Below, piece by piece: positions 11,531 through 21,843 of a stretch of DNA of 29,866 nt (positions are counted from its first letter, which is position 1; each line of letters begins with the position of its first letter). Below the pieces are notes generated by a model. The model made no database searches, had not been told where the DNA came from, and saw only the letters and a list, made by a program, of their open reading frames with translations. A program made the translations under genes and the position numbers. The stretch comes from Condylostoma magnum (Eukaryota; Ciliophora; Heterotrichea; Heterotrichida; Condylostomatidae), in the NCBI GenBank assembly GCA_920105805.1, contig CAKKTI010000269.1:1-29866 (forward strand). The letters are read 5' to 3'.

Positions 11531-12841
11531 CTAACTTTTCTTTGAACTTTTTGAATTCAAGTATGCAGACTGATGTTTTAAGCATTTTCTTCTTGCAGCT
11601 TCTATTTCCTTATATGAGACTTTATTAGGCTTTGATGATACATCTTTATCTCTATAACTTGGAGCAAATTTATAGCTGATAATTTTAGAGATCTAAGGTC
11701 TTTCAACATCAAGTTTTCTTTTACCCTTTATAGGAGTTTCAGCAAGAGGCTCACTATCAAATATAGAGCTTTTTCTTAGTCTATTGTAGTATCTTTTAAT
11801 CTAGGGCCTATCAATTGATGACTCTTTGATACTAGTTCTTTAGCTATTTATTTTCTATTAATTAATCTTTTTACCTCTAAACTAAATTTAATCATAGCTT
11901 CTATCATTCTGCAAGATTGGGTTACTTTTATCCTTATTTTAATTAATTCGTTTTCCTAGATTTAAGCTTTTACTGCTTTCTACGTTTTTATAAGATTCAA
12001 ATTGCTTTCTTATCGGTTTATAGTCATCGTGATGGTCAAATGATAGGGAAAATGAGCTGTTGTTTTTCTATTAAGTTGATAATATCTTCAACCCTCTTGG
12101 CCGAGTTGCAAAGTATTGTGAGTTTTGTATATTGCATTATACTTTTGCCTTTATCGGCTTTCTAAACTGCTGTTCCTCTATATTAATCGATCTAATTGGA
12201 TCCCTGCGGCTTTGAGTTTCATTTATGATAAACGATTATCATAGTCTTTTAGGCATTTTATTAATTATATTTTAAGCTTATTACGCCTTGTGAGCTGTAA
12301 TTTCTTATTCTTCTTTAGCTTCCTGCAAAATCGTATGAGGGAGATTTTTTATGTACTTGGTTGAATTTTATGTTGTAGAACCCAGGTATCTGTTTATCTT
12401 ATTTGAATAAACTGTTTCTTTTTTACATTGAACTGAAAATGATTTGCTAGGATATTTTTGGCATTATTCTGTCCTTGCTTAAATTATAAAATCTGTCTTT
12501 ATAATCAGATCTAGTTGTTTTTCTTGGTGATTGTTTGGCAAAACTTATGTTTTGTTGTCTTCTGTAATTGGAGCAAATAGTTGGCATAAGGTTTTGTTAG
12601 TTAAAGCGTTGTTCATGCGGGAAATTAGAACATGACTATAAAAAATCAGGTCTAGTTGATTACTTTCCAAATTCTGCACCTTTTTACTACTTTTAATTGA
12701 TTTTTCGTATATTAACAACTGAGTTATATCGTTTCTACTTTTTGTTTTGAATAGATTCGCTGTTTTTGGAATTTTAGTTTAACTTTTATATAAAACTTGT
12801 ATAAGACTCTTGCAATTAACTCTATTTAATTTATTATTCAT
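11531..12841 (-). CDS. Basic, low-complexity protein, function unknown
   Basis: 436 residues starting MNNKLNRVNCKSLIQVLYK. It is rich in Lys, Asn, Ser and Arg, with no membrane helix, no clear globular domain and no motif I recognise. The C-terminal third holds repeated short basic/Ser patches (for example RYYNRLRKSSIFDS and SYKEIEAARRKCLKH) and ends SKSSKKS. The coding reading is supported by one continuous frame, uniform codon use and a TAG-TAA pair at the end (11531-11533 and 11528-11530). It converges with the coiled-coil gene on the plus strand. Confidence 0.62.
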
Positions 12842-12998
12842 TAAGTTTTACGAGTTTATCTTCAATCATTGTTATGATTTAATCATATGAAAGCTCGTTA
12901 TTCTAAAAGTTTTAACTTTTAGTAAACAATCTGTTATTCTAAGCTCTTCAAGTTTTACTCATATAAAATGTTAACAATATGAAAAATAATGCTAATTA

Positions 12999-14132
12999 TT
13001 AAGATTTGATGTCTAAAATGGACTCTAAAGTTCGTATCATCGTTGGATATCTGTCCCTGAACACAATTTCTAACTGTAAAGCAGCACTCCCCTCGTCCTC
13101 GTTATTTTATAGTATTGACCCCAAGTCCACAATAGACTCGTATACATTACTATACAGCTCTCTCTTTATATGGCCGATGTTCTATTGATTAGAGGATTAT
13201 GCAAACTCATTGTCTTTCATGATCTCCATTAGCTTCCTTGATACTTCTTAATTCTCCTGTACTAGCAATTACTACTCTAAACTAATTTTCTTTTTCTCTT
13301 CATTTACCCTTCCTAGTACATTTTTCAGCAATTGTTTATTCTTGTCGGGAATATTTCTAATCAAAGTTGTGAATTCTTACTTAGTATACAATGGGTCACT
13401 TTAAAAATTCCCTCCAATAGGTAATTTAACTCCCAACTACAGTAACATTTGCCCAGCAATTCTTGCTTTCTATGCTAAATTCTCGGAATTATTGCTTGTT
13501 ATATCATCTAAAAGAGCAGCTATGGCTTCCTCTGCCTATAATACTCTTCCTCCATCTAATTTTATGCTGATTTAGTTAGGATTTACATCCTGTACTTCGA
13601 CCTCACTTGCTAACGACTCTGTTGAGTTCTTTTATATAAGATGATTATACATGGACCTACAGTTATTCTCAATTTCCCTTAATCTTTTCCTAAAAACTCC
13701 AATAAACTGCTGTACTTCCTTTATGCATTATTCCTTATCATCCACATTCGTCAGTATATCGTTCATTTCGCTTACATGATAATCTACTTCATGGTATAAG
13801 GATCTAGTATTATCCACAGTTGTAGATAATAATTGAATAAGTCTTTCTTATTCTACTATTTTTGTCCTGTATACTTGCATTCTTTATTAGTCATATCCTC
13901 CAGAGACTTACTATTCTTATATTTCTTAGACTGACCCCATGTCTTCTAGCTCCTTTTTAAGTCTGTCATTCTCTGATTTCAAGGAATCATTTTCTTTTCT
14001 AAGCATTTAGAACTTGGATCTGAATTCAATGGGAATTTGATTTAACTCATTCGCAGCAGATTGTTATTTTCTATTGGTTCCTTAGCTTGGAGTCCTAGTT
14101 GGTTGTCTTAGTCTTGAAGTCCTTCGCTCCAT
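12999..14132 (-). CDS. Coiled-coil protein, function unknown
   Basis: 377 residues starting MERRTSRLRQPTRTPSQG, a basic Ser/Thr/Pro head. From about residue 35 to 180 it is acidic/basic alternating and heptad-like (LRKENDSLKSENDRLKKELE), a coiled coil. A mixed globular part near 190-270 has AGQMLLQLGVKLPIGG. A second coiled coil follows near 285-330 (LGRVNEEKKKISLEQQ). No enzyme motif is seen. The end is a TAA-TAA pair (12999-13001, 12996-12998). It is separated by 59 bp from the kinase-like gene and by 157 bp from the next gene, all in the same orientation. Confidence 0.68.
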
Positions 14133-14191
14133 ATTACTAAAGATTTTATAGTATGTGATTTAATTACATTTTTACACTAAAATTATCTACA

Positions 14192-15883
14192 CTAAGTAAA
14201 ACCCTCATCATTTGTTTGAGTCATCAACGATCTAAAATCTTCAAAATTTATATCATTGCTCTCAAACTAGCTTCATTGTTTAATGATTTATTTAGCTCTT
14301 TTAGACTTGCACGAATTACCTAAAATCAGTTTGAATTCATCTAATGATATTCGTCCACTTTTGTTTTAATCGTACATGTTAAAAGCTTCTTGTAGTAAAG
14401 ATTAATCCAGTAACTTTGATTCATCCATAGTAGCTGCTAGAAATTCCGTATAATTGATCTTTCCTTGATTATCCTGACTACACTTGACAAAGATCTTATC
14501 AACAACTTCAGCTATATCACTTCTTCCTATAAGATCAAAGCCTTATATTAAGTCATCTCTGCTTAAGTACCCATCTCCATTTGAGTCGAGTTAGTTGAAA
14601 AATTAACGCAGCTCCTGCACTTCCCATGATTGGCTGTACTTTTGAATTACGAGTTGTAGAGTAATTCGCTTAAATTAGCACGTGTTTTTGTATAGATTCA
14701 GATTACGGAAAGCTTTATTTGCTATATCTCGACTGACTTTTGTATTGGATTCCTTTTTTGATATCCAGGGATACTCTAACAACTCAGATGCAGTTGGTCT
14801 TTATTAAGGATTTTTGCTAAGAGCTACCATGATCAATTATTTAGCCTATTAGGATATATTAGTCCACTCTTTCCCTTGAAAGTTTAAGTTTTGTCTTATT
14901 ATATTGTCCTTTATTTCTTAAATTGAGTCTCCTTCAAATGGAGGAACTCCGGATAGTATCATGTATAAGATAACACCAAAGCTTCAAATATCTGACTTTT
15001 CTGTGAACTCTCCACCTTATAGGACTTCAGGGCATGTAAAAAATATGCTATCATATGCTTCTTCTACTTGCATGAAATCACAGTGAGTAATAATGTTATC
15101 AAATCCAACTATTTTTATCTGGAACTAATTATCCGTTGAGTTCAATAGAATGAAAGAAGGTCTTAGACTCTTATGTATGATTAGATTTTAATGCGAGTAA
15201 CTGATAGTTCTTAGTACTTCATACATTATTTTAGCAGCTCGCTGTTCATTTATAGTGTTATGAGTTAGTATATAGTCTAATAGCTCCATTCCTTCACAAT
15301 ACTCGTACACAATAGCAAACTCTTAACTACTGTGATATGCTTCAATTATATTAACTATATTTGGATGATCTAGTTTACTTAAATCCATCAGTCTTTTAGT
15401 GATTTTGTTAAGATCTTCTTCTTTGTATTTGTTTACTCTTAGAAGCTTAATCATTCTTAAGATTTTCCTTTAGCGGTGCACTCCCTTAAATCAACTGTAA
15501 GCAACATGATCTGTTACTTTTTATACTAGATTATACGTACTTTTCATTAAGTCACTTTTCACTTTCATATAATTGACCTGGGAACTTTCACTGCTTGATG
15601 ATTCTATTTCAGAGTTGTTGACAGGAATTAAAATTTACCTTATGTTTCCTATATTCAATTAAATTTGGTCACTTTAGAATTGATTGTCTTCGGAATCTTA
15701 TTCATAACAATCCGGGCCGCCTAGATCAGGAATTGGTATTGACTCAACAATCTCTCCGAAATCTTAATTATTCTGTTGTTATTGTTCTGATATGGAAGGG
15801 GATTAAATTACTATTGAGTTCAGTTATTAGTTTATCTGAGATCCTTCTTCTTATAATTTTTGTCCTTATGAGCAACAACCCAT
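14192..15883 (-). CDS. Calcium-dependent protein kinase-like pseudokinase with EF-hands
   Basis: 563 residues. It starts MGCCSQG, a likely N-myristoylation/palmitoylation signal. An acidic Gln/Ser-rich linker is followed by a kinase-like domain (about 115-380) and EF-hands (about 425-560), the CDPK layout. Kinase landmarks retained are the VAIK-type Lys (RMIKLL), the hinge-like FAIVYEYCEG, TCPEVLQGGEF (APE region), DIWSFGVILY with Trp encoded by TGA at 14985-14987, and RPTASELLEYPWI. Catalytic landmarks are lost: the Gly-rich loop is VTDHVAYS, HRDLKPEN is HKSLRPSFI, and DFG is GFD. EF-hand 1 (DSNGDGYLSRDD) and EF-hand 3 (DQNKSGRISLDE) look functional; 2 and 4 are degenerate. Likely a membrane-anchored Ca2+-responsive scaffold rather than an active kinase. 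The stop is taken as TAG 14192-14194, followed by further in-frame TAA and TAG. Confidence 0.88.
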
Positions 15884-16151
15884 GTTAGATTTTAATAATA
15901 AGTTGAGTGGGGTATAAAGTTAGCGTAAAATAATGTGATGGTGGTATATAAGCTACTTGTATGTATTCAGTATTATATAGAAGTTAATTATTAGGCAATT
16001 TGAAAAAGCTTTGATTTTGAACATAAGTGAACTTGTATTTTAATAATTAGATTAAAAATTAGCTTACAAATAATACAATCATTAGTTAGAAGTATTAAAC
16101 CAATACTACAGTAACTTAGCTCAAATTTATTTGAAGAATTTACAAATTAAA

Positions 16152-17363
16152 CTATTTTAACCTTCTTCTATTCATCTTCTTACTTTTCAATCTTGGGTCA
16201 ATGGCATTATCATTAGTTTATATTTATCTCAACACCCTTCTCTATTTTATCTATAGTTCAATTTATCTTATTGAATCACCTGTGTTTTCTCCATTTTCAC
16301 TAACATCATTATCCTCTTCATTTTCTAAGCCTTCAAATCTTACCTTTTTCTGTACTTAAATTTTTTCCTACTTTTGAGAGGAGCAAATTCTGTAAAAGCA
16401 GAAAATTAACTTAATTATTAGCAAGCAGATCAGAGAAAGCACTGAAATTATTTCTTGATATAAATCAACGCCAAATTGAATATACAAAAATTGTCCCAAA
16501 AGAATGATAAAGATGAATCCATATGATGCAATTGATTCCAGTAAGTAGTTCTTTTATTAAAAAGCCTTTGTCATTATAGGAATTGCTATATTAATCAATA
16601 TAATTCCAATCAACCCGGCCAATTATTCCTTTTAGTAATCATAAAGCAAAATGGACACTCCTGATATAGATATTAATGTGCAATAATCCTTTACAATCAT
16701 TATTCGACTTATTTCACTTTTCACAGGAAGATAAGTATGTTAGTTAATTACAAAAAGCACAGGTAGTAAAATTACAATAATTAAGCTTATACTTAAGCAG
16801 GCAAACGTGTTATAATCAAAACTTTTACCTTCTTTCAAGAGATTTATCTCAATAAAAAGACTTACTAATAATCTAACTAAGCACATTTACTAGAAAATCG
16901 TGCACTTTTTTATAGTTTATTTTAATTTTAATCCACATGATATTTTTGCCTTCTAAGACAGATTAACTGCTGTCATTATAGCCACACTTAGTATCATTAA
17001 AACTACAGTAGGCAAATTATTCAAATAAGATAAACTTCAATAATCTGTGTCTAAAATGTTTTCAAAATCATCATAGCTTTTGAGCTCTGTAACTTAATCA
17101 TCCCCAAAGTTAATAAAGATAAAGCCTTAAAGACTGAGCAATTAATCAGATTCATAGTCCTAAAACTCGTAGTCTAGATAGCCTATTAGAGTTATTATTT
17201 AAAATATCATAATTGCTTAGATAACACTGTAGTAAAGGAATGCTTTTTCACATTATTCTTTTTAAAAGCATTTTATGTATAGCGCATGACATAGCATAGT
17301 TAATAAAAGAATCCCGAACAAAATTTAGATAATCATTTGCATAATCGAGCTATCGATTAACAT
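16152..17363 (-). CDS. Multi-pass membrane protein, function unknown
   Basis: 403 residues starting MLIDSSIMQMIIQILFGIL. About nine hydrophobic segments can be seen between residues 8 and 326, for example ALYI-ended helix 1 (8-30), AFLYYSVIQAIMIFQIITLI (41-60), ISLIIVILLPVLFVI (192-206), GIILINIAIPIM (253-264), YGFIFIILLGQFLYI (281-295) and ISVLSLICLLIIKLIFCFY (306-324). The 75-residue C-terminal tail is charged and presumably cytoplasmic, with an acidic patch (ENEEDNDVSENGEN) and a very basic end (RLKSKKMNRRRLK). It has no large ectodomain, unlike the receptor genes at the left of the window. I do not recognise the family. The stop is taken as TAG 16152-16154. Confidence 0.68.
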
Positions 17364-17619
17364 ATTTTTAACAGTAAATAATAAGTTAAGCTTGATAAGG
17401 CTGTAAAGGTTAAAATTAGGTAAAAGTTTTATTAATACAACCACTCTTATTGCTAATATTATTGTTTGTTTCTTGACTGAAATGTATGTATCATCTTATC
17501 AAATTTTACTTATAGTCATTAGCTTTATATGCACATGTAAGCTACTTTTTGGTTATTCATAATATTTTGCTTTATAACTCAAGCTTGCACTTAATGTTAA
17601 TCGTTTATAATATTTAACT
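17364..17619. promoter_or_regulatory. Shared upstream region of divergent membrane-protein and LSM4 genes
   Basis: 256 bp, strongly AT-rich, between two divergent start codons. It must hold the promoters of both genes, but no specific motif stands out by eye. Confidence 0.35.
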
Positions 17620-17937
17620 ATGCTGCCTATGACTGTGTTGAAAAATGCTTTAAAAAACCAAGTCATGGTAGAATTGAAATCTGGGGAAACATATAATGGA
17701 ATTTTAGATAGTGCAGATTATTATATGAATATGAAATTAGTAGATGTTACTATTACTAGTTCATAAGGCGATAAATTTTATAAAGTTTAGTAATGTTTTA
17801 TAAGGGGTAATTGTATCAAATATTACAGAGTATAAAATCAAGTAATTGAAGCTGCAGCTAAAGATCAATCAAGGAATATAAGAAGAGGAGGTGGAAGAGG
17901 GAGATCTAACAGAGGCACATTTGGAAGGAATTATTAA
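17620..17937 (+). CDS. LSM4: U6 snRNA-associated Sm-like protein LSm4
   Basis: 105 residues starting MLPMTVLKNALKNQVMVELK, almost colinear with eukaryotic LSm4 (human begins MLPLSLLKTAQNHPMLVELK). Sm motif 1 is the ELKSGETYNGILDSADYYMNMKL block (about 18-40). Sm motif 2 is FIRGNCIKYYRV (about 66-77). The C-terminal tail is the typical Arg-Gly-rich RRGGGRGRSNRG. LSm4 is part of the LSm2-8 ring on U6 snRNA in the nucleus and the LSm1-7 ring in cytoplasmic mRNA decay. The natural end is TAA at 17935-17937, with no in-frame TGA for about 46 codons beyond, so TAA acts as a terminator here. Within the gene TAA and TAG encode Gln (for example codons 49 and 56-57). Confidence 0.96.
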
Positions 17938-18787
17938 TTATTTTAAATCCATGTGTAAAGTTAAAAGCTAAATTTCATCCGTATATTTAACTATGAAAGT
18001 GCATAAAAGGTCTTTTAATAATTAATTCAAGAAATAGAAACATCATTATTTATATATTTGGTAAAAGTATATCCATGAAAAGAATAAGCTTTATTATAGT
18101 AATCATTTAATTTTATTAACTATAAGTAAAAGTTGACATATAAGCCTCATAAATGCACTCACATCTACTAATATTTAAAATTAAGCAATTATTGATAATT
18201 TGGAAGCATTCTTAACTATGGGAAAATATTAACCACTTACTATCTTAAACTATATAAACATATCATTGAGCAAAATAAGCTATTATTTTAATTGTATTTA
18301 TTACCATAATAATTGATTCTATTATGCTTGATTTTCATATCCCAATGCTGTTATTATATGAAGTTAAATCTCTGTGAAGGAAATAATGTCTTAGTTGCAA
18401 TTTAATTCTAGGTTAAAAGAGAAGTTATAGAGTACAGTTTTGACATTAAATTTATTTTAGTAATCTAAAAATTGTTATGTTTAATGTGGATTAATTTAAA
18501 CAGCAGTTATTGGCAATAAATTTAGCTTAAAATAATATATAAAGATTGTAATGAACTATTTTGCAGGGAAGTTATATATAATAGTATATTGTCATAAAAT
18601 AGGCACTGTTTAGATTCTATACAGATTACTTTTAGTTGAGCTTTTATAAAAATAATTGGCTTATTAACCACTATACGTAAAAAATTGATTTTATCTCAAG
18701 CTTTACTTTTGGTAAATCCTTCTAATATCTTTATAGAAACATATTTTATTACTTCCCACTATTCAAACAATATACAACTAACTAAAA
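17938..18787. other. Long AT-rich spacer between convergent genes
   Basis: About 850 bp, the longest gap in the compact core, lying between two gene ends. I see no protein-like translation on either strand, no tRNA-like clover leaf and no tandem repeat. It could hold an unrecognised non-coding RNA. Confidence 0.45.
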
Positions 18788-20287
18788 CTACTCTTTACTA
18801 CTATCATCCTTCTTCCTCCAAAACTCTTTCCTATTCTCCCCTTAAATCTTTTCATAACTAGGCCACAAGTCCCCTCAATTTATGTCCCTAGCATACCTAT
18901 AAGCCTCTTTTCCATAACTATTCCTGGTAACTCCAATTCTCCTTAACTCAGGATAATCCTGTCCCTAAAACTCTTACATATAACTTTCACAGAGATCCAC
19001 ATACACATGCTTAGTTCTTTTAATCCCTGGCCTAACAGCCCTTCCCCAAAAATACGACTTATCAGTTAAAGAGTCTGTCATGTCCTCAAACCTTACAGTA
19101 TGTCTGGGAGTAGGGAACTTTTGTAGAATAATGTAACTAAATTTTTCATTATCTCTCTAAGGAGTATTGGGTAGTTTTCCTACTAGATCCTTGGGAACTC
19201 TTTCAGCAAATTGGCTGAAATGACACCAAGATTTTTTGGTAGCAAGAGGACAATTCCCTTCATGTGAGCAGGGAGCCAAAATCCCAGCCTCAGAAAGAGG
19301 AAAATTCTACCTGAATCACTCCCTTATAGAAAAAATCAGTCTAAATCCCTTAGGAGTCCCCGGCTCTATAAAAACCACAAAAGCTTTCGATCTGTGCCAC
19401 ATTGCATCAACTATTAGATTCCTAGTCTAAGGGTTCTCAATTTCTCCCAATACATAGCTGCAAAGTACAATATCAAACTGACCTTCTGGAGTTGCTAAAT
19501 TAGGAAGAGATGCTAGACTGTCATTTCACTGAATTTTATCAGAAAATCTCGTTAATTTCTTACCTACTTGCGACATGTTGCTAGATGGTTCAATAGCATT
19601 TATTTTTTGTATTTGAGGAAACAGCTCTTCAATTGCAAAGGCAGATGCTCCAGTTCCAGCGCCGAAGTCTAAAGCTCGTTCTATCTTATGAGTAGGCTGT
19701 CTATACTTAATCTCTGAAAGAGACCTAAACACAGATCCGTAGGTGGAAGGGGCTCTTTTGTATGAATAACCTATAGCTTACTCAAAACTGTACTTTAAGG
19801 ACTTTTTTGTACTAGGCTCTTATGCTACTGGAGTTTCCGTCATTTACATAACTTCATTTGTACTTAATTGCTTTAGTTGTTGTTTTTGCAGTAGGAATGC
19901 ATACTTTTTCTATTGTCCTATGTAGTTCCCAGAAATAACCTCGTTTGTTGTAGCAAAAAGCTTTATTTTAGATATGTCTATTGGCTTTTCCTAGCCATGT
20001 ATATGAGTTAGGCCTTCTGCAACGTCATATCCTCACTCTCGAATATCCTTGTCTCTGTAGCCTCCATACAGATTCCTCAAACCTCGCAAAAATCGTTCAG
20101 GGAGTTGTGTTATTCCTACATGTCTTTTTGCAAGTCAGGATTTAGTAATCACTGTTAACGCTTGAGACCTAGAACTTGGCTGTAAATTACGCACAAAGGG
20201 TTTATTTTCCTTGAATTCTTAGAGTTTTTAAGAAAATAATTACTTTTCCTTAGTCTTACGGGCAAATGAGCGAAGAACTTTATACAT
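18788..20287 (-). CDS. METTL17: Mitochondrial ribosome assembly methyltransferase-like protein (Rsm22/METTL17)
   Basis: 499 residues. The N-terminus MYKVLRSFARKTKEK is basic without acidic residues until Glu14, fitting a mitochondrial targeting sequence. The SAM-binding motif I is ALDFGAGTGASAFAIEELFP (about 205-224), followed by INAIEPSSNM and FDIVLCSYVLGEIEN (motif IV region). The family's Cys cluster is present: APCSHEGNCPL and then SWCHFSQ, which in METTL17 homologues ligate an iron-sulfur cluster with a fourth Cys further on. METTL17/Rsm22 assists assembly of the mitoribosomal small subunit. The stop is taken as TAG 18788-18790 (then TTT TAG); no TGA is in frame for about 100 codons beyond. 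Its start codon is only 3 bp from that of CDC123 on the other strand. Confidence 0.93.
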
Positions 20288-20290
20288 AAA
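20288..20290. promoter_or_regulatory. 3-bp gap between divergent start codons of METTL17 and CDC123
   Basis: The plus strand reads CATAAAATG at 20285-20293: the reverse-complement start of METTL17, AAA, then the start of CDC123. No room exists for a promoter between them. Either the 5' leaders are nearly absent and promoter elements lie inside the opposite gene's coding sequence, or one true start is a little further in (CDC123 has a second Met at codon 4). Confidence 0.7.
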
Positions 20291-21094
20291 ATGTGGGAAA
20301 TGGAATAGTGCTAAAACCATATATGAAGGAATATTTTTAGGAGAAATTGTTTTAAGGCTGATTATTTAGAGTTAGATTAAACCTTTTTGGAGTTTTTGTA
20401 AGAGGATGGTGTTGTTATAGATGATTAGATTATGGGAAGTATTATTGAGTAATTACAGTAGAAAATATAAGGGGTAGGAGGACAAGGAGTATTTGTAAAA
20501 TTTAATTGAACTGCTCCTGTTGATGCTAGCTGAATGGTTGATTTGAAGTGTCTAAATGCTAGAAATGTGTTATTGTTATTAAAATCTTCAGAATTAATAT
20601 GCAGAGACTTTTAGTATATTGGAGAAATAAACCCAGTTATAAATTTGATTAGATATCATAATTTATAGGAAGGCATGGAGTTTAGATGCTTTGTGTTTGA
20701 CTAAGAATTAAAGGGAATTGTATAGAAAGATACTACAAAGTATTTTGACTATTTAGATGAGGTAAAAGAATAGCTATAGATTGTTTTAGAGAATTTTGTG
20801 AATAGAACTATTATACCTTAATTCGGTCTTTAAAGTTGTAAGTTTTAGTCAGACTCTGTAGATATATACATTGATTCTCCGCCAAGATATAAACCCTGAA
20901 TCCTAAGCTTCCTTCCCTGAGACTAATCCGACTTTTTACTCCTAAACGCTTAAAACCTCTAATCCTCCACAACCCTTAAGTTCGAAATAGTCTAAGAAGA
21001 CATAGGAGTGTCTCCCTCCGACATAGATAGTTACAGAGTCCCATTAGAAGTAGCCGAAGGCATTGACATTTCTAAGCTGTGGTCAAATCACTAA
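20291..21094 (+). CDS. CDC123: CDC123 (D123), eIF2 assembly chaperone
   Basis: 267 residues starting MWEMEQCQNHIWRN. Family marks: CQNHIW near the N-terminus, FLEFLQEDGVVI, FVKFNWTAPVDASWM (both Trp are TGA; homologues read NWSAPKDATW), RCFVFDQELKGIVQKD, VDIYIDS and ILSFLPWDQSDFLL near the C-terminus. CDC123 is an ATP-grasp-like protein that joins eIF2gamma to eIF2alpha to build the translation initiation factor eIF2 in the cytosol. The first two thirds uses many G-ending codons, and from about 20870 the codons switch to C-ending. The stop is placed at TAA 21092-21094, with TAA TAA following in frame at 21101-21106; the next gene starts at 21108. Confidence 0.93.
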
Positions 21095-21098
21095 AAAC

Positions 21099-21110
21099 TT
21101 TAATAAAATG
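21099..21110 (+). promoter_or_regulatory. TTTAATAAAATG junction between CDC123 and eIF3f-like gene
   Basis: The 13 bp between CDC123's stop and the next ATG end in TTTAATAAAATG. The TAATAA is in frame with CDC123 as two stop codons, contains the AATAAA hexamer, and runs directly into the next start codon. The same arrangement recurs at 21834-21846 and in related form at 26612-26622. Confidence 0.5.
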
Positions 21111-21833
21111 GCAGGTCTAGGCTTTGGAGAAGTTCAATCTGTAGTTTGTGATGTTCATCCGTCAGTTCCTCTTAACATTCTTCACAACTGGTAGAGAATA
21201 TCTGAGTAAATGATTCCTCTAGGCCTTCTCCTAGGCTAAGCAACCGAAGGTCACTTGAAAATAAGAGTCGCTATTCCTTTACAGTGCAAATTTAGAGCAC
21301 AGGGATCGGGCATTACTATAAATCCCTTAACTAAAGAAAAGTTTGTGCCTTATATGCAAGGAGCTTACCCCCAGTATCAGGTCCTAGGCCTTTACTTCAA
21401 AAACTTATAAGACATACCAGCTTTGAATAGTGTATGGGCCAATATTCAGGAAAGAACTGAAATGCTTCCCAGGGTATTCCTACAAGTTGATTACAATTTA
21501 AGTGGAATTCAGATTCAAGGCTACCAGATAAAAATAAGGGCTGATGATCTAGTAATGATCCAACCCTTAGAGAGCCTAGTAGAGACATAACACTTATCTT
21601 TATTATAACAACGCTCGAATATTCATGATTTGATTGATTAGTTGAAGGTGTATATGAGTAAGGTGGATAAGGGGGAACTTCAAGTTGATCAAAAATTAAT
21701 AAAACAATTAGCCATTGCATTAGAGCATACAACCACTGAGGAAGAAATTCAATAAAATAGAGACATTAATGGAATTCTGGAGAAAGTAAGTAATTTGAGC
21801 GAGATGTTTGATAATGCTAGTTACAGTTTATAG
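21108..21833 (+). CDS. EIF3F: MPN-domain protein, probable eIF3 subunit f
   Basis: 241 residues starting MAGLGFGEVQSVVCDVHPSV. The opening VHPSVPLNILHNWQRI followed by IPLGLLLGQATEGHLKI matches the start of MPN domains (eIF3f reads VHP...IVDAYER...IGTLLG). The metalloprotease JAMM motif (HxHx7Sx2D) is absent, as expected for the non-catalytic MPN subunits eIF3f, Rpn8 and CSN6. The C-terminal half, with IHDLIDQLKVYMSKVDKGEL and then a helical IQQNRDINGILEKVSNLSEM, parallels the helical tail of eIF3f that assembles in the eIF3 octamer core, so eIF3f is the best call; CSN6 or Rpn8 remain possible. It is shorter than most homologues. The stop is TAG 21831-21833 or the in-frame TAA TAA at 21837-21842. 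It starts 13 bp after CDC123. Confidence 0.7.
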
Positions 21834-21843
21834 TTTTAATAAA

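Noticed and set aside
21397-21732. 111-codon open frame on the minus strand under the standard code
   Set aside because: It lies antisense within the eIF3f-like gene, which has clear MPN-domain similarity on the plus strand.
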